From positions 1 to 11,237 of the forward strand of contig DVHV01000096.1 of the NCBI GenBank assembly GCA_018711775.1: 11,237 nt of DNA, given 5' to 3'. Of this stretch, positions 1 through 6,173 are shown in pieces (positions within the stretch are counted from its first letter, which is position 1; each line of letters begins with the position of its first letter). A program made the translations under genes and the position numbers. The notes under the pieces were generated by a model. It was given only the letters and a program-made list of their open reading frames with translations, did no database searches and was not told the DNA's origin. The stretch is from Candidatus Onthocola stercoravium (lineage in GTDB: Bacteria > Bacillota_I > Bacilli_A > RF39 > UBA660).

Positions 1-791
1 TCGCTATGACTGGTGATGGAGTAAATGATGCTCCAGCAATGAAACTTGCTAATGTCGGAGTGGGCATGGGTAAAAGTGGTACCGATGTAACCAAAAATGT
101 TGCTGATATCATTCTTTTAGATGATTCCTATAATACTATAACTACTGCTGTATCTGAAGGAAGAAGAATCTATGATAATGTTATAACCAATGTTTTATAT
201 AATCTATCTAGTAACTTTACCGAAATAGTAATAATTTTACTTGGTATGTTTATGGGGAGTAACATAATTACAGCCATTCATGTTTTATACATCGATTTAG
301 TTGCTGATACATTGCCATCCATTTGTCTAGCCTTTGAAAGTGCTTCTAAAAACAACATGAAGAAAAAACCAAATGGTTTGAATCGTAAAATATTTACACC
401 ATTTTTCATGGCTTTTCTAATATTTTCCGTAATCCTTGAAGCCGGTATTAGTATCATGGTTTATTTCCTATTTAGAGATAGTGGAGAAAATATTGCTCAA
501 ACTCTAGCATTATTTAGTATAGTTATCAATGAATTTGTTTTTGCGTATAACTGCCGTAGTTTAAAAGATCAAATATTTGAAAAGGGAATATTTTCTAATA
601 AACGTTTAAATATTGGCATCTTAATATTATTAATAATTCAGTTAATTGTCTTCTTTACCCCAGCTGGTAAACTATTTGGTTTAGAAGTAATAACTTTATC
701 GCAATTTGCTTTTGTAATGTTAGTAAATCTAGCATCATTTATATTCCTAGAATTAGTTAAACCTTTATTACGTTTATTTAAAGATGAATAA
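1..791 (+). CDS. Type II P-type cation-transporting ATPase, C-terminal part (5' end outside window)
   Basis: This is the C-terminal end of an ATP-driven membrane cation pump; the open frame continues off the left edge, so the first ATG in the window (base 6) is internal. It opens with the P-domain hinge motif TGDGVNDAPA, whose aspartates (D4 and D8 counted from that ATG) coordinate Mg2+. Membrane segments M5 to M10 follow, at roughly residues 60-82, 88-110, 132-156, 164-182, 203-220 and 230-255. M5 keeps the ion-site pattern SSNxxE (N70, E73). M6 reads IDLVAD (D97, D101), where Ca2+ pumps of the SERCA type usually have NLVTD; this is closer to the Na,K-ATPase pattern DLGTD. The phosphorylation site, nucleotide domain and M1-M4 are not visible, so the transported ion is unproven. 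Annotation pipelines would probably call it a calcium-translocating P-type ATPase. No terminator separates it from the Fic gene. Confidence 0.93.
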   Translation, partial: AMTGDGVNDAPAMKLANVGVGMGKSGTDVTKNVADIILLDDSYNTITTAVSEGRRIYDNVITNVLYNLSSNFTEIVIILLGMFMGSNIITAIHVLYIDLVADTLPSICLAFESASKNNMKKKPNGLNRKIFTPFFMAFLIFSVILEAGISIMVYFLFRDSGENIAQTLALFSIVINEFVFAYNCRSLKDQIFEKGIFSNKRLNIGILILLIIQLIVFFTPAGKLFGLEVITLSQFAFVMLVNLASFIFLELVKPLLRLFKDE

Positions 792-804
792 AGTATGATA
801 TAAT
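776..804 (+). promoter_or_regulatory. Putative promoter of the Fic gene (extended -10)
   Basis: A perfect extended -10 element, TGATATAAT (796-804), lies in the 35-base gap after the ATPase stop. A second overlapping TATAAT follows at 804-809. Only a weak -35 (ATTTAA, 776-781, 17-base spacer) is present, which an extended -10 can compensate for. Transcription would begin near 811 and give a leader of about 16 bases. Inferred from consensus only. Confidence 0.5.
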
Positions 805-816
805 ATAATAAATTTT

Positions 817-821
817 GGAGG
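817..821 (+). promoter_or_regulatory. Shine-Dalgarno site deciding the Fic start
   Basis: GGAGG lies five bases before ATG 827. An in-frame TTG at 815 overlaps this site and so cannot use it, which makes ATG 827 the preferred start and gives a protein four residues shorter than the longest open frame. Confidence 0.75.
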
Positions 822-826
822 TCAAA

Positions 827-1573
827 ATGGATGTTGCAAAAATAAAAAAAGAATTAATAGAACAGAAAAAAAGCAAATTTAAAGGAAATATATATCATTT
901 TTCTCAAGTTGCTTTTTCTTATAATTCTAATAAAATTGAAGGAAGCAGGTTAACTGAAGAACAAACTGAAGCCATTTTTGATACATCTTCATTTATACCT
1001 AAAGACGATAATTTAATCAAATTAGATGATTTAATTGAATCCAAAAATCATTTTAAATTATTTGATTATATGTTAGATAATGTAGATAAACCACTTTCTA
1101 AAGAAATGATAATTGCAATGAATGTATTATTAAAACGAGGAACGTCCGATGAAGATAATCCTAGATATAATGTCGGAGGATTTAAAGTAGTACCTAATAT
1201 AATCAGAACAGTTAATGTAATTAAAACAACCCCACCAGAGGATGTAGAAAAAGAATTAGATAAACTATTAAAAGATTATAATTCTTTAAATAAAGTAACA
1301 CTTAAAGATATAATTTGGTTTCATGTTATATTTGAACGTATCCATCCCTTCGGCGACGGCAATGGTAGAGTTGGCAGAATAATTATGTTTAAAGAATGTT
1401 TAAAAAACAATATTATGCCATTTATAATTTTAGATCAAGATAAAGATTATTATCTCAGAGGATTAAAAGAATATAATAAAGATAATAAGTATTTGATTGA
1501 TACCATAATGCATTCCCAAGACATGTATGAAGATATTGCTAATCAATTGTTAGATTTTGAAATTAATGAATAG
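827..1573 (+). CDS. Fic/DOC family protein (class II, predicted AMP transferase)
   Basis: A 248-residue Fic-domain protein. Fic enzymes usually transfer AMP, or another nucleotide or phosphate moiety, onto hydroxyl side chains of target proteins. The complete active-site motif HPFGDGNGRVGR is at residues 173-184, with catalytic H173 and the anion-binding GNGR loop. Near the N-terminus, SNKIEG (34-39) matches the inhibitory motif [S/T]xxxE[G/N]; E38 would block ATP binding, so the protein is class II and self-inhibited. Residues about 88-230 form the helical Fic core. No HTH or membrane segment is evident, and no antitoxin gene sits beside it, as expected when inhibition is intramolecular. It has its own promoter and an intrinsic terminator that starts at its stop codon, so it appears monocistronic. 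The target is unknown; a host regulator or a stress/defence effector are both possible. Confidence 0.92.
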   Translation: MDVAKIKKELIEQKKSKFKGNIYHFSQVAFSYNSNKIEGSRLTEEQTEAIFDTSSFIPKDDNLIKLDDLIESKNHFKLFDYMLDNVDKPLSKEMIIAMNVLLKRGTSDEDNPRYNVGGFKVVPNIIRTVNVIKTTPPEDVEKELDKLLKDYNSLNKVTLKDIIWFHVIFERIHPFGDGNGRVGRIIMFKECLKNNIMPFIILDQDKDYYLRGLKEYNKDNKYLIDTIMHSQDMYEDIANQLLDFEINE

Positions 1574-1592
1574 TCGCAAGACTATTTTTTTT
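1568..1592 (+). terminator. Intrinsic terminator of the Fic gene
   Basis: The arms AATAGTC (1569-1575) and GACTATT (1580-1586) pair perfectly around a GCAA tetraloop, with a possible extra G-U pair at 1568/1587. Eight T residues run from 1585 to 1592. The TAG stop codon (1571-1573) lies inside the 5' arm, so terminating ribosomes would cover part of the hairpin. Confidence 0.85.
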
Positions 1593-1625
1593 AGACAAAA
1601 AGTTTTCCAAAAGTAAAATAATGTG

Positions 1626-1654
1626 TTGATTAAATATAGATAATTTGATATAGT
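1626..1654 (+). promoter_or_regulatory. Putative promoter of the AlbA_2/GHKL-like gene
   Basis: TTGATT (1626-1631), a 17-base spacer and an extended -10 TGATATAGT (1646-1654) form a good sigma-A-type promoter between the Fic terminator and ATG 1679. The predicted start near 1661 leaves a leader of about 18 bases. The ribosome site is a GGGGG run (1670-1674) four bases before the ATG, which is off-consensus. Confidence 0.6.
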
Positions 1655-1678
1655 TAAATCAGTAAATATGGGGGACTT

Positions 1679-3139
1679 ATGAGTATATCAAAATTTAATA
1701 CACTTCTTACAATGGAATACTTAACTAATAATGTTGAGAATCTTTATTTTGAAAGAAAAAGTGCTAGAATTAGCAATAATGATTTAGCAAATGAGATTGC
1801 AGCAATGGCTAACGCTAATGGAGGAACAATTGTAGTTGGTATAACCGATGATGGTAAAATTGAAGGATTTAGTGAAGTAGGAGATACAAAACTAAACAAT
1901 ATTCAAAAAGTAGTTAATAATTTTTTGAAACCATCTCCTGTTTATAAAACAGAAATTATTAAAATAAAAAATATCAAGGGTGAAGAAGATCATTTAATAT
2001 TATTTCACGTTTCACCAGCAAATGACTTTGTAGTACATAATAATAAAGATGAAGTTTACTTAAGACAAGGAGATTCTACTATTAAACTTACTCATGATCA
2101 AACTAGAAGTTTAGAATATGAAAGGCATGAAAGAAACTTTGAAACAATAGTGCTTCCAAGTACAAGTATTGATGATGTTGATAAAGAAGTAATGGAAATA
2201 TATAAAGAAAAAATTCACGCTACAAATTTATCCAATGAACAAGTTTTAAAGGCCAGAGGATTTTTAGTTAATTATAATGGTAAGTATTCTTTAACTAATG
2301 CAGGTATGCTTTTGTTTGGTAAAAACCCAACTATATATTTTCCACAAGCAAGAGTTAGAGTTTTAAAATTTGAAGGAACAGAATTTCAAGTTGGAACAGA
2401 CATGAATATAGTAAAAGATAAAACTTTTGATAGGTGTTTGTATAGGATAATTAATGAAGCAAGTGATTTTATAAAATCTCAATTAAGAGAATTTACTTAT
2501 TTGCACCCTGATGGCTTTTTCAAAACTATCCCTGAATATCCGGAGTTTGCTTGGTATGAAGGTATGGTTAATGCTATTATTCATCGTGATTATTCTAATT
2601 ATGGAGATCATATAACCATCAAGCTTTATGATGATAGAATGGAGATAAAAAGTCCGGGAAGACTTGGTGGGGTAGTAACTCTAGATAATATGAAGTATGA
2701 AAGATATTCTAGAAATCCACAGATATCTCGAGTATTAGCAGAATTGGGTATAGTTAGAGAACTAAATGAATGTATAAAAAGAATGTGTAGAGAGATGAAA
2801 GAATTTTTCTTAAAAGAACCAATTTATTCCACACCCAATAATAGTTCTGTATTATTAGTTTTAGATAATAATATTGAGGCTAGAAGTAAAAGGAAAAGAG
2901 AAACTTTAGAAAAGAAAGAAAAAATAAATGCAGTATGGGATGATTTGAATTATCAAGAAAAGAAAGTGTTACAAACAATATATGAAAATGGAAGTATTAC
3001 ATCAATGGAAACTGCAGAATTAATAGCTAGAGGAAAGACTACAGCGGTGAAGTTACTAAATAAATTAATTGAAAAAAATTTAATAGTATGGACAGGTACT
3101 GATAAAAGAGATGCTTATGGTAATTATATTATGAAATAA
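1679..3139 (+). CDS. AlbA_2 (Schlafen-like) domain, GHKL-like ATP-binding and winged-helix protein
   Basis: A 486-residue protein with the three-part layout of the COG2865 'ATP-dependent DNA helicase/transcriptional regulator-like' family. Residues about 19-150 are an AlbA_2 domain: FERKSA (24-29), the AMANANGG turn (42-49) and GITDDGKIEGF (54-64). Residues about 288-385 resemble the HATPase_c_4 domain, with EGMVNAIIHRDY (294-305) as the N-box region, DDRMEIKSPGRL (318-329) and RNPQI (345-349). The usual glycine of a G-E-G-I/V segment is a cysteine here (NECIKRM, 363-369). Residues about 421-486 look like a winged helix, with a basic linker (402-415). Members are annotated as regulators, and AlbA_2/Schlafen folds also occur in nucleases and anti-phage proteins; the biochemical role is not established. 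It has its own promoter and follows the Fic gene after a terminator, so any partnership with Fic is inference. Confidence 0.85.
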   Translation: MSISKFNTLLTMEYLTNNVENLYFERKSARISNNDLANEIAAMANANGGTIVVGITDDGKIEGFSEVGDTKLNNIQKVVNNFLKPSPVYKTEIIKIKNIKGEEDHLILFHVSPANDFVVHNNKDEVYLRQGDSTIKLTHDQTRSLEYERHERNFETIVLPSTSIDDVDKEVMEIYKEKIHATNLSNEQVLKARGFLVNYNGKYSLTNAGMLLFGKNPTIYFPQARVRVLKFEGTEFQVGTDMNIVKDKTFDRCLYRIINEASDFIKSQLREFTYLHPDGFFKTIPEYPEFAWYEGMVNAIIHRDYSNYGDHITIKLYDDRMEIKSPGRLGGVVTLDNMKYERYSRNPQISRVLAELGIVRELNECIKRMCREMKEFFLKEPIYSTPNNSSVLLVLDNNIEARSKRKRETLEKKEKINAVWDDLNYQEKKVLQTIYENGSITSMETAELIARGKTTAVKLLNKLIEKNLIVWTGTDKRDAYGNYIMK

Positions 3140-3140
3140 T

Positions 3141-3161
3141 TTATAAAATTCTATTTTATAA
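3141..3161. repeat. Inverted repeat, AT-rich hairpin (9 bp stem)
   Basis: TTATAAAAT (3141-3149) and ATTTTATAA (3153-3161) are perfect reverse complements around a TCT loop, immediately after the stop of the AlbA_2/GHKL gene. All pairs are A-T, so the hairpin would be weak as RNA. It abuts the next inverted repeat with no gap. Confidence 0.6.
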
Positions 3162-3189
3162 CCTCACTATTAATTTATTAATAGTGAGG
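3162..3189. repeat. Inverted repeat, 12 bp stem without T tract
   Basis: CCTCACTATTAA (3162-3173) and TTAATAGTGAGG (3178-3189) pair perfectly around a TTTA loop. No T run follows on the + strand, and on the - strand the sequence after the stem is interrupted A/T rather than a T tract. It is therefore not a canonical intrinsic terminator. It could be an mRNA end protector, a factor-dependent stop or an operator palindrome. Confidence 0.7.
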
Positions 3190-3190
3190 G

Positions 3191-3270
3191 GTTCAGAGCT
3201 GTTCACTAGAGTTCAGAGCTGTTCACTAGAGTTTAGAGGAGTTAAATAGAGTTCAGAGGAGTTAAATAAA
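3191..3270 (+). repeat. Tandem repeat array, 4 x 20 bases (8 x 10), ending in the start codon of the zinc protein
   Basis: Four contiguous 20-base units: 3191-3210 and 3211-3230 are identical (gttcagagct gttcactaga); 3231-3250 is gtttagagga gttaaataga; 3251-3270 is gttcagagga gttaaataaa. Every unit splits into two 10-base halves, and all eight halves begin with GTT, so the period is one DNA helical turn. Units 3 and 4 both carry AGAGGAG; the copy at 3255-3261 is eight bases before ATG 3270, whose A is the last base of the array. Units 1 and 2 lack that ribosome site. There are no spacers, so it is not a CRISPR array. It may be a slippage-grown translation-initiation region or a phased operator. 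Confidence 0.9.
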
Positions 3271-3509
3271 TGGAAAAGATGTATTGTTTTTATTGCGATA
3301 AAGAAGTTACTGGTAATGTAAGAGTTGAAAAGACAAAATATACTATTAAAGGTAAGGATGTTTATGTTGACGATTATGTTTTTACTTGTCCATATTGTAA
3401 AACTGAATATGATTTTGAATCTTTAGATGAGGGATTATCTAAAATTTATGGTGCGTATGAAAAGTTATATGGTCAAATTTCAAAAAAACAAAGTACTGGA
3501 AATATTTAA
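3270..3509 (+). CDS. Small MqsA/YgiT-type zinc-finger protein lacking an HTH domain
   Basis: A 79-residue protein with two CxxC pairs (C6/C9 in CFYC, C40/C43 in CPYC) that can bind one zinc, separated by a strand-rich segment including YTIKGKDVYV (24-33). This is the layout of the N-terminal zinc domain of MqsA/YgiT-type antitoxins. In full-length family members an EexL..Y..Y..K.g.iS-like helix leads into an HTH domain; here the match (about residues 54-71) is followed only by KKQSTGNI and a stop. The two other forward frames after the poly-A stretch near 3481 close quickly and encode no HTH, so a recent single frameshift is not the explanation. No toxin gene is adjacent. It has a strong ribosome site (AGAGGAG, 3255-3261) inside the tandem repeat and ends at a terminator. 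It could be an antitoxin remnant, a stand-alone zinc adaptor, or a dominant-negative version. The homology call is from pattern only. Confidence 0.7.
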   Translation: MEKMYCFYCDKEVTGNVRVEKTKYTIKGKDVYVDDYVFTCPYCKTEYDFESLDEGLSKIYGAYEKLYGQISKKQSTGNI

Positions 3510-3518
3510 ATCATATTA

Positions 3519-3555
3519 GAAAATAAAGGATAATTCTTTTATTTTCATTTTTTTT
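3519..3555 (+). terminator. Intrinsic terminator after the zinc protein gene
   Basis: A 12-pair stem (3519-3530 with 3535-3546, including one G-U pair) around a TAAT loop is followed by an A and eight T residues (3548-3555). It isolates the accessory genes from the polysaccharide cluster downstream. Confidence 0.85.
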
Positions 3556-3565
3556 AGGTTATAAT
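3537..3565 (+). promoter_or_regulatory. Putative promoter of the polysaccharide cluster (tagO)
   Basis: A perfect TATAAT (3560-3565) sits just after the terminator T tract. The best -35 with a 17-base spacer is a poor TTTTAT (3537-3542) inside the terminator stem, so the promoter is supported mainly by its -10. It would start transcription near 3572, leaving about 13 leader bases that hold AGGAG (3575-3579), six bases before ATG 3586. Confidence 0.45.
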
Positions 3566-3585
3566 ATTATTACTAGGAGTTAAAT

Positions 3586-4713
3586 ATGAATTTAGTTGTA
3601 AATGATCATAATGTATTTGTTATAGTTATTGTAACTCTTTTGACAAGTTTAATACTTGTGCCAATTGTAAAAAAAGTGGCAACTCACGTTGGAGCAATGG
3701 ATGAACCTAATGCTAGAAAAATCCATAAAGTTCCTATGCCAAGGCTAGGGGGATTAGCCATTTATTTAGCATTCCTTTTAGGCTACATGTTATATGGCGA
3801 AGTAAGTACACAAATGCTATCAATTCTAATTGGTGGTTTCCTACTTATCTTAATCGGTTTTATTGATGATATTAATTCAGTTCCAGCCAGATATAAACTA
3901 ATTGTTCAAATAATTGCTGCGACTATCGTTGTATTATATGGTGATTTATCGTTTACTGAACTATCTTTATTAGGAAAAAAGATATATTTTAATGCTTTTT
4001 GGGGATCAACACTATCAATTATTTTTATTGTTGCAATTACTAATGCTATTAATTTAATAGATGGCCTAGATGGTCTTGCTGCAGGTATTAGTTCAATATA
4101 CTTTTTAACTATTGCTATTATTGCTTTCATATTAAATCGTATCGGAGGATTAGATGTCATAATTTCCTTAATAATGCTTGGAGCAACATTAGGTTTTCTT
4201 GTTCATAACTTCCCACCAGCCAAAATATTTATGGGGGATTCTGGAAGTTTATTCTTAGGATTTATGATATCTGTTATCGCTCTTTTAGGATATAAAGTTA
4301 CGACATTTACATCTTTAATTGTACCAATAGTAATATTGGCAATACCTATTTTTGATACTATATTTGCAATACTAAGGAGAATAATAAAAGGTCAAAACAT
4401 TGGAGTTGCTGATAAAGAACATTTCCATCATCAACTTTTAAAAATGCGTTATAGCCCAACTAAAAGTATTTTAATAATTTATGCTATCGATATTGCTTTT
4501 GCAGCAGTTTCCATCTTTTATATTTTAGGAGATAACCAAATAGCAATAGCAATATATATAGTTTTAATGATTTTACTATTATTTGTTGTTTTAAAAACAG
4601 ATATCTTATTTGATCATAGTAAAAAGAAACAGGTGATAGAAAATGAAAAAAAACCAAAAAGTGTCAAAGGAAAAAATAGAGGAAAAAAGAAACGTAAAAG
4701 AAAACATTCTTAA
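3586..4713 (+). CDS. tagO: Undecaprenyl-phosphate N-acetylglucosamine-1-phosphate transferase, TagO/WecA type
   Basis: A multi-pass membrane enzyme of the MraY/WecA superfamily. It transfers a phospho-N-acetylhexosamine from a UDP-sugar to undecaprenyl phosphate on the inner face of the membrane, the committed step for wall teichoic acid or related polymers. Family motifs, in order: PNARKIHKVPMPRLGGLA (41-58), IDD (93-95, the Asp pair), NAINLIDGLDGLAAG (153-167, N156 and D159), FMGDSGS (215-221, D218) and DKEHFHHQLL (276-285, the HxHH sugar-specificity loop). About ten or eleven hydrophobic segments are visible. The 375-residue length suits TagO. The C-terminus (345-375) is an unusually Lys/Arg-rich tail, and its codons overlap the first 71 bases of the next gene. 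GlcNAc as the sugar is inferred from the WecA/TagO-like N-terminus and HFHH motif; it is the first gene of the cluster. Confidence 0.9.
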   Translation: MNLVVNDHNVFVIVIVTLLTSLILVPIVKKVATHVGAMDEPNARKIHKVPMPRLGGLAIYLAFLLGYMLYGEVSTQMLSILIGGFLLILIGFIDDINSVPARYKLIVQIIAATIVVLYGDLSFTELSLLGKKIYFNAFWGSTLSIIFIVAITNAINLIDGLDGLAAGISSIYFLTIAIIAFILNRIGGLDVIISLIMLGATLGFLVHNFPPAKIFMGDSGSLFLGFMISVIALLGYKVTTFTSLIVPIVILAIPIFDTIFAILRRIIKGQNIGVADKEHFHHQLLKMRYSPTKSILIIYAIDIAFAAVSIFYILGDNQIAIAIYIVLMILLLFVVLKTDILFDHSKKKQVIENEKKPKSVKGKNRGKKKRKRKHS

Positions 4714-6130
4714 TATTTCTACTCTAATTTTTCTTTTTTTAATACCTTTATTTAGCACTACTTATTTTTATAGTAGTTACACAACATTGTTTGAAGTAGT
4801 AATAATTTTTGTGATTTTTTTTGCCACTTTAATAATTTATAAAGAATCTAGAAAAAATAGTAAATATTTATTTATATATTATGCATTATGCTTTTTATAT
4901 TTAATTATTAGTTTTCTTAGAAGTGATACTTTTTATTCTCTAGTTCCAGGTAATTTTAATTATAACTTTTTAGATGAAGGATTAACTATTATTAAATTAA
5001 TTACCCCAATTACACTAATTTATTCTCTTTATTATCAAAAAATAGAATGGAAAAAATACTTGTTAGTTCTAAAGATTTGGGTAATTCTAATATGTGGTTC
5101 AATTATTATAACCAATATTTTTAAAATAAGTCTAAGTTCTTATAGCAATCTACCTATAACTAAAAATATTTTTGAATGGAATATAAATAATTACTATCAA
5201 GAAACCGCCAGCAAGGGATTTTTTGTATATGCTAATCAAGAAGCGGTAATCATGATTATGCTATTACTTTTATTTATTTATGATTTTCTATATAAAAACA
5301 AAAAAAGTGTTTTTTACATTATTTTACTTATGTTTGCTATGTTAATGCTCGGTACTCGTGTATCATCTGTCGGAGGTTTTCTAACATTAATTTGTGCTTA
5401 TATCTTTTATATATTTTATTGTGTTTATAAAAAAGAAAAGTATGTTTTTAAATCCTTATATGTCCTTATTCCAATTTGTATATGGGGAATACTACTTCCA
5501 ATATCTCCTTATGCTAATCGAAATATTGAATTAAATACTATCCAAGAAAACTATAGCGACGCAGTAGCAGCAGTAACGGGACAAGATGAAATAGAAGAAA
5601 CTAAAGAAAAATCAAATACAAATATAGACTATGTATATGCTAATTATAATCCTAATTATTTACCTCAAGTTTTCTTTGAAGACTATTATCCAATAAAATA
5701 TGATTCTGACTTTTGGTATGAATTTGTAAAAAATACTCCCTTAGAAGAGATGAATTATCGAACTATTGAAACGAGTATTATAAAAAGAGTAGTAGAAATA
5801 AATGATGATAAATTAGATGTTTTATTTGGTATAAGTAATGCCCGGATTCAAAATATTGTCAATATTGAAAGAGACTTTGTCTTACATTATTATGCTTTTG
5901 GTATTATAGGTTCTATTGTTTTGCTTTTGGTATACATAATTATGTTAGTGTATAGTATTTATAAATTATTTAAATATCAAACCTATTACTTGTTTATAAT
6001 AACAACTGCAATTTTACTGTTTGTTTTCTCTGCATATTTGACTGGAAACATAATCAACTCTATGAATGCAATAATTCCCTTTGCATTTATCTCAAGTGGC
6101 GTATTTCTAAGTAAAAAGGTTGATAAATAA
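4643..6130 (+). CDS. O-antigen ligase/polymerase-like membrane protein
   Basis: A 495-residue polytopic protein, about ten or more hydrophobic segments between residues 24 and 490. It fits the Wzy/WaaL family (Wzy_C-like), whose members polymerise or ligate lipid-linked glycans on the outer face of the membrane. Recognisable landmarks are FFVYANQEA (193-201), resembling the family's F-x-AN-x-E/G segment; LGTRVSSVGG (236-245), resembling the GT(K/R)T repeat; a large soluble loop (about 290-410); and FGISNARIQNIVNIERDF (395-412) then YAFGIIG (417-423), resembling the FGiG...E-D...fGiiG stretch. Sequence in this family diverges widely, so ligase versus polymerase cannot be decided. Start at ATG 4643, with a GGTGAT-like ribosome site about ten bases upstream; this overlaps tagO by 71 bases. 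The first 22 residues are Lys/Glu-rich and cytoplasmic. An A8 tract (4646-4653) immediately follows the start codon. Confidence 0.7.
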   Translation: MKKNQKVSKEKIEEKRNVKENILNISTLIFLFLIPLFSTTYFYSSYTTLFEVVIIFVIFFATLIIYKESRKNSKYLFIYYALCFLYLIISFLRSDTFYSLVPGNFNYNFLDEGLTIIKLITPITLIYSLYYQKIEWKKYLLVLKIWVILICGSIIITNIFKISLSSYSNLPITKNIFEWNINNYYQETASKGFFVYANQEAVIMIMLLLLFIYDFLYKNKKSVFYIILLMFAMLMLGTRVSSVGGFLTLICAYIFYIFYCVYKKEKYVFKSLYVLIPICIWGILLPISPYANRNIELNTIQENYSDAVAAVTGQDEIEETKEKSNTNIDYVYANYNPNYLPQVFFEDYYPIKYDSDFWYEFVKNTPLEEMNYRTIETSIIKRVVEINDDKLDVLFGISNARIQNIVNIERDFVLHYYAFGIIGSIVLLLVYIIMLVYSIYKLFKYQTYYLFIITTAILLFVFSAYLTGNIINSMNAIIPFAFISSGVFLSKKVDK

Positions 6131-6149
6131 TGTCACTTTTTGTTATAAT
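6120..6149 (+). promoter_or_regulatory. Putative internal promoter of the ABC exporter genes
   Basis: TTGATA (6120-6125), an 18-base spacer and a perfect extended -10, TGTTATAAT (6141-6149), overlap the end of the preceding gene. Transcription from about 6156 would start just before the ribosome site of the permease gene, allowing the exporter and glycosyltransferases to be expressed separately from tagO. Confidence 0.65.
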
Positions 6150-6173
6150 ACATAAAGAAAGGATATCTTGCTA

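Noticed and set aside
815..826. TTG 815 as the Fic start
   Set aside because: The codon overlaps the GGAGG ribosome site used by ATG 827, so it lacks a site of its own.
3185..3250. A 21-codon leader peptide starting at GTG 3185 and reading through the repeats
   Set aside because: No ribosome site precedes the GTG, the start lies inside a hairpin arm, and the peptide has no recognisable attenuator feature.
3191..3270. CRISPR array
   Set aside because: The 20-base units are directly contiguous with no spacers, and no cas gene is present.
3481..3530. Frameshift restoring an HTH domain to the zinc protein
   Set aside because: The other two forward frames after the poly-A stretch stop quickly and encode nothing like an HTH.
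3906..4160. 84-codon open frame on the - strand
   Set aside because: It lies wholly within tagO, whose motifs are intact, and has no ribosome site or family resemblance.
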